Assembly (NCBI RefSeq): GCF_005405465.1
Contig: NZ_BJEC01000002.1
Location: 1 to 64,000, forward strand
Length of the DNA stretch: 64,000 nt
Reading direction: 5' to 3'
Source of the DNA: Weissella thailandensis
GTDB taxonomy: Bacteria; Bacillota; Bacilli; Lactobacillales; Lactobacillaceae
Shown: positions 57,280 through 64,000 of the stretch, piece after piece
Layout of the letters: each line of letters opens with the position of its first letter
Numbering within the stretch: position 1 is the stretch's first letter
Position numbers and translations under genes: made by a program
The notes under the pieces: generated by a model
Database searches by the model: none
Told to the model about the DNA's origin: nothing
The model's input: the letters and a program-made list of their open reading frames with translations, nothing else

Positions 57280-59061
57280 ATGTCTACACGTCAAAAATTT
57301 ATTCGCAATTTTGCCATTGTTGCCCATATTGATCACGGTAAATCAACCCTTGCTGACCGTATTATGGAAATGACTAGTACCATCTCAGAACGAGAAGCTG
57401 AAGACCAACTACTTGATGATTTAAGCGTTGAAAAAGCACATGGTGTGACTGTCAAATCACGAACTGTTCGGAACTATTTCATTGATGATCACGGTGATGA
57501 ATATCAATATAACTTGATTGATACCCCTGGTCACGTGGACTTCAACTATGAAGTCTCACGTAGTTTATCAGCTACCGATGGTGTTCTATTACTGGTCGAT
57601 GCGACAAAAGGTGTGCAAGCCCAAACCGTTGCTAACTATCGCCTTGCAAAAGAAGCTAACCTAGTTATCATCCCCATTGTCAACAAAATTGATACCGCTG
57701 CAGCTGAGGTTGAAGCAACTATTAATCAACTGGGTGATTTGGATGATGCCTTTACGCCAGAAAACATCATTAAAATTTCTGCTAAAAGTGGCCTTAATGT
57801 TGAAGCAGTCTTAACAGCTATTCGTGACCGCATCCCTGCACCAGCCGGTGATGAAAACTCAGCTTTACAAGCCCTAGTTTTCGACTCAAAATTTGATCCT
57901 TATAAAGGTATCATTGTTCAGGCGCGACTCGTTCAAGGAACGTTAAATAACAATGATCAAGTATTATTTATGGCCAACGAAATTAAATCAGGCATTAAGG
58001 AAATGGGTGTATTCGCGCCATTGATGACGCCAGTTAAACAATTAAGAGCTGGTGATGTCGGTTTTATCGTCACTGGTATCAAAGACCCTGAAGCTGTGAA
58101 AGTTGGAGATACAATTACCCTAGCTAAACAACCTGTTGCGGCCGCCCTACCTGGTTATCAAGACGTGGAGCCCATGGTTTATGCTGGTCTTTACCCTCGC
58201 GGCAGTGAATTTAAAGATTTAAAAGTTGGCATTGAAAAACTTGCTCTGAATGATGCTGCTTTTCAGTACGAACCCGAACAATCCGAAGCCCTTGGTATGG
58301 GATTTCGTGGTGGTTTTTTAGGTATCTTCCATTTGCAAATTATTCGTGAACGTTTGAAAGAAGAATTTGGCTTAGATGTATTGACCACTATGCCTAATTC
58401 GACCTATCGCGTTACTGTTAAAAATGAAGACGAACCAATTTATATTGAAAATCCAACCCAGTTCCCAGATTATGGACAAATTGTTTTAGTAGAGGAACCT
58501 TATATGTTAGCTAAAATGACCATGCCTAATGAGATGTTAAATGACGTCATGCGTTTGGCAGAAGGTCGACGTGGTGAATTGGTTGACTTGGAAACCATTG
58601 GTGCTATGCTCTTAGTTACTTATCGGATGCCAATTTCAGAAATTGCCTATGATTTCTTTAATGAGTTAAAGTCTGTTTCGCATGGTTTCGCCACCCTTTC
58701 AACAACGTTTGATCAATACCAACCATCAGATTTAGTTAGAATTGACGTTGCTATCGATTATGCCAAAATTGACGCACTAACTTTCGTTGTCCATCGATTA
58801 AAAGCTAATCGTATGGGTATCGAACTGGTTGACAAACTGAAAGATTTAATTCCTCGTAAACTACAAGCAATGCCAGTACAGGCTATTGTTGAAGGACGAG
58901 CAATTGCTCGCGCTGATGTGCCGCCTTTGCGTAAAGCTCAAGCTTCAGGTACGAAAGTATCAAAGAAACAACAACAGATGCGTCGTCAAGGTGTGAAAAA
59001 GAGTGATATTGAATTACCACAATCCGTCTTTGATGCTGTTTTACAAATGAATAGTAATTAA
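57280..59061 (+). CDS. LepA-like translational GTPase, paralogue (EF4 type)
   Basis: The 593-residue protein has the EF4 domains: GTPase with AHIDHGKSTL (G1), DTPGHVDF (G3), NKID (G4) and SAK (G5); domains II and III; the EF4-type LepA domain ending KMRLAEGRRG-like MRLAEGRRGELVDLE; and a basic C-terminal tail. The G2 segment departs from canonical LepA: LSVEKAHGVTVKSRTVRNYF replaces the usual DLERERGITIKAQ. That resembles the second LepA of Lactobacillus plantarum (lepA2). It probably has a specialised ribosome function, and the standard lepA is expected elsewhere. AAGGAG precedes the ATG. Confidence 0.82.
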   Translation: MSTRQKFIRNFAIVAHIDHGKSTLADRIMEMTSTISEREAEDQLLDDLSVEKAHGVTVKSRTVRNYFIDDHGDEYQYNLIDTPGHVDFNYEVSRSLSATDGVLLLVDATKGVQAQTVANYRLAKEANLVIIPIVNKIDTAAAEVEATINQLGDLDDAFTPENIIKISAKSGLNVEAVLTAIRDRIPAPAGDENSALQALVFDSKFDPYKGIIVQARLVQGTLNNNDQVLFMANEIKSGIKEMGVFAPLMTPVKQLRAGDVGFIVTGIKDPEAVKVGDTITLAKQPVAAALPGYQDVEPMVYAGLYPRGSEFKDLKVGIEKLALNDAAFQYEPEQSEALGMGFRGGFLGIFHLQIIRERLKEEFGLDVLTTMPNSTYRVTVKNEDEPIYIENPTQFPDYGQIVLVEEPYMLAKMTMPNEMLNDVMRLAEGRRGELVDLETIGAMLLVTYRMPISEIAYDFFNELKSVSHGFATLSTTFDQYQPSDLVRIDVAIDYAKIDALTFVVHRLKANRMGIELVDKLKDLIPRKLQAMPVQAIVEGRAIARADVPPLRKAQASGTKVSKKQQQMRRQGVKKSDIELPQSVFDAVLQMNSN

Positions 59062-59100
59062 AAACGAAACCCGCTCATCAAAATGAACGGGTTTCGTTTT
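59061..59100. terminator. Bidirectional terminator
   Basis: AAAACGAAACCCG (59061-59073) and CGGGTTTCGTTTT (59088-59100) form a perfect 13-bp stem between the lepA-like and queT genes. Confidence 0.85.
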
Positions 59101-59104
59101 TTAA

Positions 59105-59605
59105 TTATTTTTCTAAATCAATCGTTCGACTAATGATGTAAACAATAATTGCTCCGATAACTAAAGCACCAAATTCACCCAATGCGGTCCAAGCATATGT
59201 TGCCCAGAATGGTGTCTTAGCAATATAGTATAGTTCAGCAGCAATCACCCACATCATCAAAGTGTCAACCACAGTACTAATAGCCAGACGTGCCACAATA
59301 CTTTTAACATGCTTAGCCAAATAGTAAGAAATTGATAACATCAACAATGTCTGCAAGGTACCAACAATCATGTCAACAATCCCGTATGGCGACCAAATAT
59401 TAGCAATAAATACACCCAGCGTGATAGCCACGATATAGCGTTTATTAAACACTGCTAAATGATTAAAGGCTTCAGAAAAGCGCAATTGAACCGGTCCATA
59501 TGAAGCAAATGGTAGTGCCACAGTTGCCACCACGTAGAGTGCGGCGATAACAGCTGTTATTGTCATATTTCTTGTTGAACTAATTTGATGAGTTTTTTGT
59601 GCCAT
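59105..59605 (-). CDS. queT: QueT-type queuosine precursor transporter
   Basis: The 166-residue membrane protein has about five helices and the QueT signature SYGPVQLRFSEAFNHLAVFNKRYIVAITLGVFIANIWSPYGIVDMIVGT. It is the substrate-binding subunit of an ECF transporter for preQ0/preQ1, which needs the common energising module encoded elsewhere. GGAG precedes the ATG. A preQ1-I riboswitch covers the ribosome binding site. Confidence 0.92.
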   Translation of the reverse strand: MAQKTHQISSTRNMTITAVIAALYVVATVALPFASYGPVQLRFSEAFNHLAVFNKRYIVAITLGVFIANIWSPYGIVDMIVGTLQTLLMLSISYYLAKHVKSIVARLAISTVVDTLMMWVIAAELYYIAKTPFWATYAWTALGEFGALVIGAIIVYIISRTIDLEK

Positions 59606-59613
59606 ATTTTCTA

Positions 59614-59650
59614 CTCCTAGTTTTTTTGAGTGGGATGGTTACGAACCACT
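59614..59650 (-). promoter_or_regulatory. preQ1-I riboswitch in front of queT
   Basis: Read on the minus strand, AGTGGTTCGTAACCATCCCA is followed by CTCAAAAAAACTAGGAG. The P1 stem (AGTGG with CCACT), the C-rich loop, the A-rich tail and the pseudoknot with the ACTAGG segment match class I preQ1 aptamers. The tail includes the Shine-Dalgarno GGAG, so ligand binding would block translation. Confidence 0.85.
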
Positions 59651-59699
59651 GTTATTTAAAATAGCACTATCAAATAATAATTGCAACTACCTGTATAGA

Positions 59700-60323
59700 T
59701 TAGAAAGATACGGCAATTGGCTGATCACGGAATGATTCAACTAAAGCTGAATCAAGCGTTAATTGAATAATGACATGGTTGTTAAAATTATCACCTAATG
59801 CTTTAATCTCTGGGTGTTTTTGTAAAGTTGCTTGCACTTGATCGTCAGCGATGACAGATGCGGCAACATGCTTTGAACTAAACCGTGCGCCTGTCTTTTC
59901 ATCATACCAAGTAGTGACCGCAGCCACACCATTACGAGCAATATTGGCTGTACGTTCTGTATCCGAACCAGTAACGACAAAGAAAACATTGTCATCACTT
60001 GCGGATTGCTTGAAGGTGACAATGCTTGCCGTTAAATTCCCCGTTTCTGACTTTGTCGCAAGGACAAAAACATTTTCTACTTTAGCTAATGTATTGTTAA
60101 ACACATCATCACTATTACTATCAGTATTGCTACTAAACTTCTTCCGTTGTTTTAAGATGGTCAACGTTGTTAATGGGATAATTAAAACAATATAACCGAT
60201 AATAGTTATCAAAATACCCTGTAGCCAAAAATCGCTCACATTAAATAAACTAACGATGCCTAATGATATAAAAATTGTGATAAAAAATATAATAAATAAC
60301 TGAATAAATCTTTTGGGATACAT
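59700..60323 (-). CDS. Membrane protein with pyridoxamine oxidase-like (split-barrel) domain
   Basis: The 207-residue protein has two membrane helices (about 10-27 and 33-55) and then a soluble domain (about 75-207) of the split-barrel flavin/F420-type fold. The fold is suggested by NVFVLATKSETGNLTASIVTF, NVFFVVTGSDTERTANIARNGVAAVTTWYD and HVAASVIADDQVQ. The classic pyridoxamine 5'-phosphate oxidase is soluble, so membrane anchoring is unusual. A role in haem or flavin handling is only a guess. The start at 60323 has GGAG 10 nt upstream. Confidence 0.7.
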   Translation of the reverse strand: MYPKRFIQLFIIFFITIFISLGIVSLFNVSDFWLQGILITIIGYIVLIIPLTTLTILKQRKKFSSNTDSNSDDVFNNTLAKVENVFVLATKSETGNLTASIVTFKQSASDDNVFFVVTGSDTERTANIARNGVAAVTTWYDEKTGARFSSKHVAASVIADDQVQATLQKHPEIKALGDNFNNHVIIQLTLDSALVESFRDQPIAVSF

Positions 60324-60451
60324 GTTTGTTTTCTCCTTCACAAGTGATTTTATCACAAAACACTAGTGCTACTCAAAACATATTATGGTAAAACTATATA
60401 CAATTCAATAATTAATGATATTCATCATTATCAAAAATAAAACAGCATAAA

Positions 60452-60499
60452 AAAATAAGACAATCCCGAAAGTTTCAATTTCAGGCATTGTCTTATTTT
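60452..60499 (-). terminator. Terminator of the disulphide-reductase gene
   Basis: AAAATAAGACAAT (60452-60464) and ATTGTCTTATTTT (60487-60499), a perfect 13-bp stem. T-rich on the minus strand. Confidence 0.75.
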
Positions 60500-60520
60500 A
60501 GTCAATAATCAAATGTATGC

Positions 60521-61852
60521 TTACAATTGACCCCATGCTTGTGAAGCAATTGATGGGAACAAGTAAACCATGCGTTCTAGTTCAGCTGGACCAAACTTAA
60601 ACTCAATAGCTGGCAACAAAGCATCGATGACATCTTCTGCCTTGTTAGAAACCTCTGTTGCCCCCACTAGCTTGTAATCAGCATCAAAAATCAATGTATT
60701 ATGACCGATTTGCTCTTTGTCAACTTGACGATACCAGTCCCCTGACAAGTCATTTTCAACGATCGTGTAATTGTCTGGATCTGCTTGAGCTTCAGCAACA
60801 GTCACACCAGCCTTAGCGATACGAGGTGAAGTGAACACAACTGATGGAATTACTGGATATTGAATAGCGTCAGTTGTTTCACCAGCAAATGTGTGCATCA
60901 AATATGTTGATTCAAAAATTGCTGTTGGTGTCAACTTTGGTTGCTCTTTATCAATCACATCACCAGAAGCGTAAATATTTGGTACTGAAGTACGTAGATG
61001 ATCATCTACTTCAATACCCTTTTCATTAAACTTGATACCAAGTTCTTCAAGACCTAAGTTTTCAACGTTTGGAATTCGACCAGTAGCATCTAATACCCAA
61101 TCAGTGTCAATATTTAAATCACTGCCACGAACAACCAAGCCATTTGCACCACCGACGATTGCTTCTACTTCAATTTCACGGACAAACTTAACGCCCTTTG
61201 ATTCTAGGTCAGAGATAACCGTTTCAACGTATGGTTGGTGGTAAGCACGTAAGGCCTTGTCACCATGCAAAACAACTGTTACTTCTGAGCCAGCTGCTTG
61301 AGCCATTGTTGCAAATTCCATTGCAATATAACCAGCACCAATAATCGTTACTCGCTTAGGCATCTCACTCAAATTCATAAACTCTTCTGAATCATGAGCT
61401 AGGTCATCACCAGGAATATCCAAGCGATGTGGACGTAGACCTGTTGACAAGACAATGTTTTCAGCCGTCTTTTCCTCACCGTTTACTTTAACGGTATGGT
61501 TATCAACAAGGGTACCGCGACCAAATAGGATATCAATATCTGAAGAATCCAACAATCCTTGAATGAAATCTGGCAAACCAGCGATAATTTCGTGCTTATG
61601 TGCTTGGTTTTCAGACCAATTAATTTTAATATCACCATCGACAATACCATGGACTTCTTCTAAGTGACGCTTCAAAGCGACAGGTGAATCCAAAGCAATT
61701 TTGGCATTACATCCACGATTTGGGCAAGTTCCTCCAATAAGATCTTGCTCGACAACAGCTACTTTCTTACCTTTAGCTGCTAATGGTGCTGCACCATCAA
61801 ACGTCCCATGACCACTACCGATATACAATACATCATAATCATATGCTGTCAT
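60521..61852 (-). CDS. FAD/NAD(P)-dependent disulphide reductase
   Basis: The 443-residue flavoprotein has the FAD motif LYIGSGHGTFDGAAPLA, the redox-active cysteine pair GGTCPNRGCNAK (C-x4-C, about 41-52), the NAD motif VTIIGAGYIAMEFATMAQ, and the second FAD motif NIYASGDVIDKEQ. It groups with glutathione reductase/dihydrolipoamide dehydrogenase enzymes. The C-terminus (LFPSIASQAWGQL) lacks the usual HPTxxE that provides the catalytic His-Glu pair. The natural substrate is unknown and may not be a classic disulphide. GGGAGG precedes the ATG. Confidence 0.85.
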   Translation of the reverse strand: MTAYDYDVLYIGSGHGTFDGAAPLAAKGKKVAVVEQDLIGGTCPNRGCNAKIALDSPVALKRHLEEVHGIVDGDIKINWSENQAHKHEIIAGLPDFIQGLLDSSDIDILFGRGTLVDNHTVKVNGEEKTAENIVLSTGLRPHRLDIPGDDLAHDSEEFMNLSEMPKRVTIIGAGYIAMEFATMAQAAGSEVTVVLHGDKALRAYHQPYVETVISDLESKGVKFVREIEVEAIVGGANGLVVRGSDLNIDTDWVLDATGRIPNVENLGLEELGIKFNEKGIEVDDHLRTSVPNIYASGDVIDKEQPKLTPTAIFESTYLMHTFAGETTDAIQYPVIPSVVFTSPRIAKAGVTVAEAQADPDNYTIVENDLSGDWYRQVDKEQIGHNTLIFDADYKLVGATEVSNKAEDVIDALLPAIEFKFGPAELERMVYLFPSIASQAWGQL

Positions 61853-61979
61853 TCTGTTTCTTCCTCCCGTGGAATTTTACTAAAAGTTCTCAATCAGCTG
61901 ATATCTCTTAAATCAACCGTTACACCTAGTATATAAGAAAAGTATCAAGCGTGCATTTATTTTAGCTTAATTTTTTGCA

Positions 61980-62552
61980 TTACTTAAAAATTGCTCCAGT
62001 TGCCATCACAATAAATTCTTCAACCTCAGCATCAGAAACTGTCAGGCCATTTTGGATACGTGATTGTAATAACCACTGCATAGGCTGAATCGTTTGCGCA
62101 ACAATCAAATCAACACTACCTGTTACTAATAAACGTTGTCGGTATGCCTGTGTAATAACGGCCAATAACTCATTATTTAATAATGAACCACTGTTCTGTA
62201 ATTCTGCTGGTAAAAATTGTGGATTTGCTAGCATTGCTGCTAGAAATTCAACCTCCTTCACATTATTTTTAAAGCGTGCCGCATACTGTCTGAGGATATC
62301 CGCAAATTGTTCCTTAATTGGTAAATCTGCCGCGGGCATTGTCATATTGTTGATTAGCAAATTTTGTACCTGCTGGAATAATTTCCCCAACAAATCTGCT
62401 TTATTATCATAATAAACATACGCCGTTGCAACTGAGACACCAGCTCGCTTAGCCATTTTATTAATACTTAAATTGATAATTCCCTGTTCTGCAACTAAAT
62501 CAATAGCTGCCTCGGATAAAGCTGATATTTTATTTTCATCTCGTTGTCTCAT
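61980..62552 (-). CDS. TetR-family regulator
   Basis: The 190-residue protein has the TetR helix-turn-helix in IINLSINKMAKRAGVSVATAYVYYDNKADLLGKLF (about 20-54), and a C-terminal helical domain of the type with QFADILRQYAARFKNNVKEVEF. The neighbour on one side is the disulphide reductase gene, 127 bp downstream on the same strand, which could be its target. The ribosome binding site is weak. Confidence 0.8.
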   Translation of the reverse strand: MRQRDENKISALSEAAIDLVAEQGIINLSINKMAKRAGVSVATAYVYYDNKADLLGKLFQQVQNLLINNMTMPAADLPIKEQFADILRQYAARFKNNVKEVEFLAAMLANPQFLPAELQNSGSLLNNELLAVITQAYRQRLLVTGSVDLIVAQTIQPMQWLLQSRIQNGLTVSDAEVEEFIVMATGAIFK

Positions 62553-62579
62553 GATTCTATTTTAGCCTGTTTAATCAAA

Positions 62580-62628
62580 AAAAATAAGAGTGAACCTTTA
62601 AATTAAGGTCACTCTTATGATTTTATTT
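62580..62628 (-). terminator. Terminator of galT
   Basis: AATAAGAGTGAACC and GGTCACTCTTA arms with one mismatch near the loop. On the minus strand it is followed by TTTTTTTT. Confidence 0.75.
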
Positions 62629-62640
62629 TAGAAATACTAA

Positions 62641-64000
62641 TTATTTAATACTTGCTAAATATTTAATAAAGCGATCCAAGCCTGCTTGTCCCTCTGCATC
62701 ACCCTTATAGACACCAGCATCTTCAAGCACGCGAACGAATACTTTACCAACTTCTTCTTGAACAATTTCTGTTACCGTAGCTGGACTGACTTGTCGACTT
62801 TGCTTAATTTGTTGTGCCCAATCACGATGACCTTCGGCAATTTCATCAAGTGATGCACGATCAATTAAGAATTCTTCAACCTTCTGCAATTCCTTTAATA
62901 AGCGTGCTGGCAAAATAGCCAAGCCCATCACTTCAATCAAACCGATATTTTCTTGCTTAATGTGTTGGACATCGGCATGGGGATGGAAAATTCCCATTGG
63001 ATACTCTGCTGAAGTCCCATTGTCACGAAGAACTAAGTACAACTCGTACTTACCATCTTTAAACTGCGCAATTGGTGTGACCGTATGTTGACGATCACCT
63101 TCATCACTAGTTGCAGAAATCATTAGTTTTTCATCAGAATACTTTTCCCAAGCCCGACGAATAAATTCACCAGCTGCCACAACATCAGCTGCATCAGTTG
63201 CGGATACTCGGAAAGCAGTCATTGGCCAATTCAATACATCAACTGAAACATTTTCATATTCAGGCAAAGCAACGTGTTGCTTGACCTCTGCCTTCATCAT
63301 TGGAAATGCATGACGACCTGCTTGATAATGCTCTTGTGACAAAATTGATCCACCAACAATTGGCAAATCCGCATTTGAACCAACCATGTACATTGGATAC
63401 CGCGTAACAATTTGCATTAGACGTGTAAATGTCCGTAGACCCATCTGCATTGGTTGTCGTTTAAAGTTAACAAAAATGGCGTGTTCTTCAAAATATGCAT
63501 ATGGAGAATAATGCCAACCCCAAGTTTCATTACTGAAATTCTCACGAATAAAACGGTGTGTCAAACGTGGCGCTGCTGTCACTGTACCAAGATAACCTTC
63601 ATTAGTATAATCTAATGCAGTTGGCGGATACGTAGCTTTCGGCGCACTAGCAGCGGCCTTAATTTCAGCAGTCGTCTTTTCCGGCTTTGACAAATTGATT
63701 GTAATCTCAATGTCCCCGTACTTAGAGTTATGGGTAAAAGCAATGTTTCGAGCAATGTCTTTCACTTTAACATTTTCAACTGATTCGCTAACAAAATAAT
63801 AATATTTAACCGCTTGTTCAGGATCAACCTTGTACAAGCGTTCAAACTCAGTTGCCAAAACATCTGGTGTCGGCGTCACAATGTTTAGCAATTCCGTACG
63901 ATTAATGGCTGCTTGCCAGCCCATTTCAAACTTAACGTCTTGGATTGCAATCAATTGATCAGCTAAGTCGCTTAAATTAGTATCCGTATTACCCGTTAGG
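62641..64000 (-). CDS. galT: Galactose-1-phosphate uridylyltransferase, class II, 5' end beyond window
   Basis: The frame is open to the right edge, so the true start lies outside. 452 residues are visible, against about 490 in the family. It shows the class II (Gram-positive) GalT sequence: LTHRFIRENFSNETWGWHYSPYAYFEEHAIF, VGSNADLPIVGGSILSQEHYQAGRHAFPM (active-site His-Gly-Ser type region), and EYPMGIFHPHADVQHIKQENIGLIEVMGLAILPARL. It exchanges UDP between glucose-1-P and galactose-1-P in the Leloir pathway. It uses the galactose freed by the two alpha-galactosidases. Other gal genes are presumably upstream, beyond the edge. Confidence 0.9.
   Translation of the reverse strand, partial: LTGNTDTNLSDLADQLIAIQDVKFEMGWQAAINRTELLNIVTPTPDVLATEFERLYKVDPEQAVKYYYFVSESVENVKVKDIARNIAFTHNSKYGDIEITINLSKPEKTTAEIKAAASAPKATYPPTALDYTNEGYLGTVTAAPRLTHRFIRENFSNETWGWHYSPYAYFEEHAIFVNFKRQPMQMGLRTFTRLMQIVTRYPMYMVGSNADLPIVGGSILSQEHYQAGRHAFPMMKAEVKQHVALPEYENVSVDVLNWPMTAFRVSATDAADVVAAGEFIRRAWEKYSDEKLMISATSDEGDRQHTVTPIAQFKDGKYELYLVLRDNGTSAEYPMGIFHPHADVQHIKQENIGLIEVMGLAILPARLLKELQKVEEFLIDRASLDEIAEGHRDWAQQIKQSRQVSPATVTEIVQEEVGKVFVRVLEDAGVYKGDAEGQAGLDRFIKYLASIK

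Noticed and set aside
57280-59061. Canonical lepA
   Set aside because: Switch I and nearby residues differ from the standard LepA, so called a paralogue instead.

Overview
The window looks like chromosomal DNA of a low-GC lactic acid bacterium, most likely a heterofermentative Lactobacillaceae member of the Leuconostoc/Weissella type. Supporting traits are a quinone-type D-lactate dehydrogenase, a class II galT, a LacS-type sugar carrier with a fused EIIA domain, DyP peroxidase, a second LepA-like GTPase, and T-box and preQ1 leaders. The species cannot be fixed from sequence alone.

Region 1 (about 1-8850) is plasmid- or IME-derived. It starts with a partial IS150-type element (1-274). A minus-strand mobilisation operon follows (317-3918): a ribbon-helix-helix DNA-binding protein, a membrane-anchored EndA-like nuclease, two unknown proteins and a MobL relaxase. 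Upstream lies a non-coding segment with a nested inverted repeat (candidate oriT, 4011-4056) and eight GTTKAAC-like heptamers spaced alternately 11 and 12 bp (4081-4167). On the other side of it is a second minus-strand operon (4228-6431) with SSB, a coiled-coil membrane protein and small unknown proteins, as in a conjugative leading region. That operon is preceded by about 480 bp packed with hairpins (6520-7000). A small HTH gene, a candidate small RNA and a umuC fragment joined to an IS30 fragment complete the segment.

Region 2 (about 8850-15000) is a graveyard. It holds a helD-like gene with one in-frame stop, two copies of a Hol-Tox type I toxin-antitoxin module, an XRE regulator plus frameshifted membrane protein with two palindromic operators, a 3' remnant of a second mobL, and a repeated non-coding block. 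Glycerol dehydrogenase lies inside it.

Region 3 (about 15000-64000) is ordinary chromosome arranged in small transcription units. It includes AzlCD with a cupin-type regulator, succinate-semialdehyde dehydrogenase, a raffinose/melibiose locus (LacI regulator, LacS-type permease, alpha-galactosidase), and yaaA. A MetQ-like protein sits behind a T-box, and phosphoglycerate mutase follows. Next come an acyltransferase fused to an alpha/beta-hydrolase, two TetR-controlled stress-like cassettes, a ThrE exporter, Hsp20, and an OatA-like acyltransferase with a MORN-repeat partner. A TrpXYZ-type ABC transporter has a terminator-containing leader. The rest is dld, a 2-hydroxyacid dehydrogenase, DyP peroxidase, a second alpha-galactosidase, a LepA paralogue, QueT with a preQ1 riboswitch, a flavin disulphide reductase and galT running off the right edge. 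Both alpha-galactosidase promoters carry the same 18-bp cre-like operator, so alpha-galactoside use is probably co-regulated and feeds galactose to the Leloir enzyme at the right end.

I saw no rRNA, tRNA or CRISPR array.
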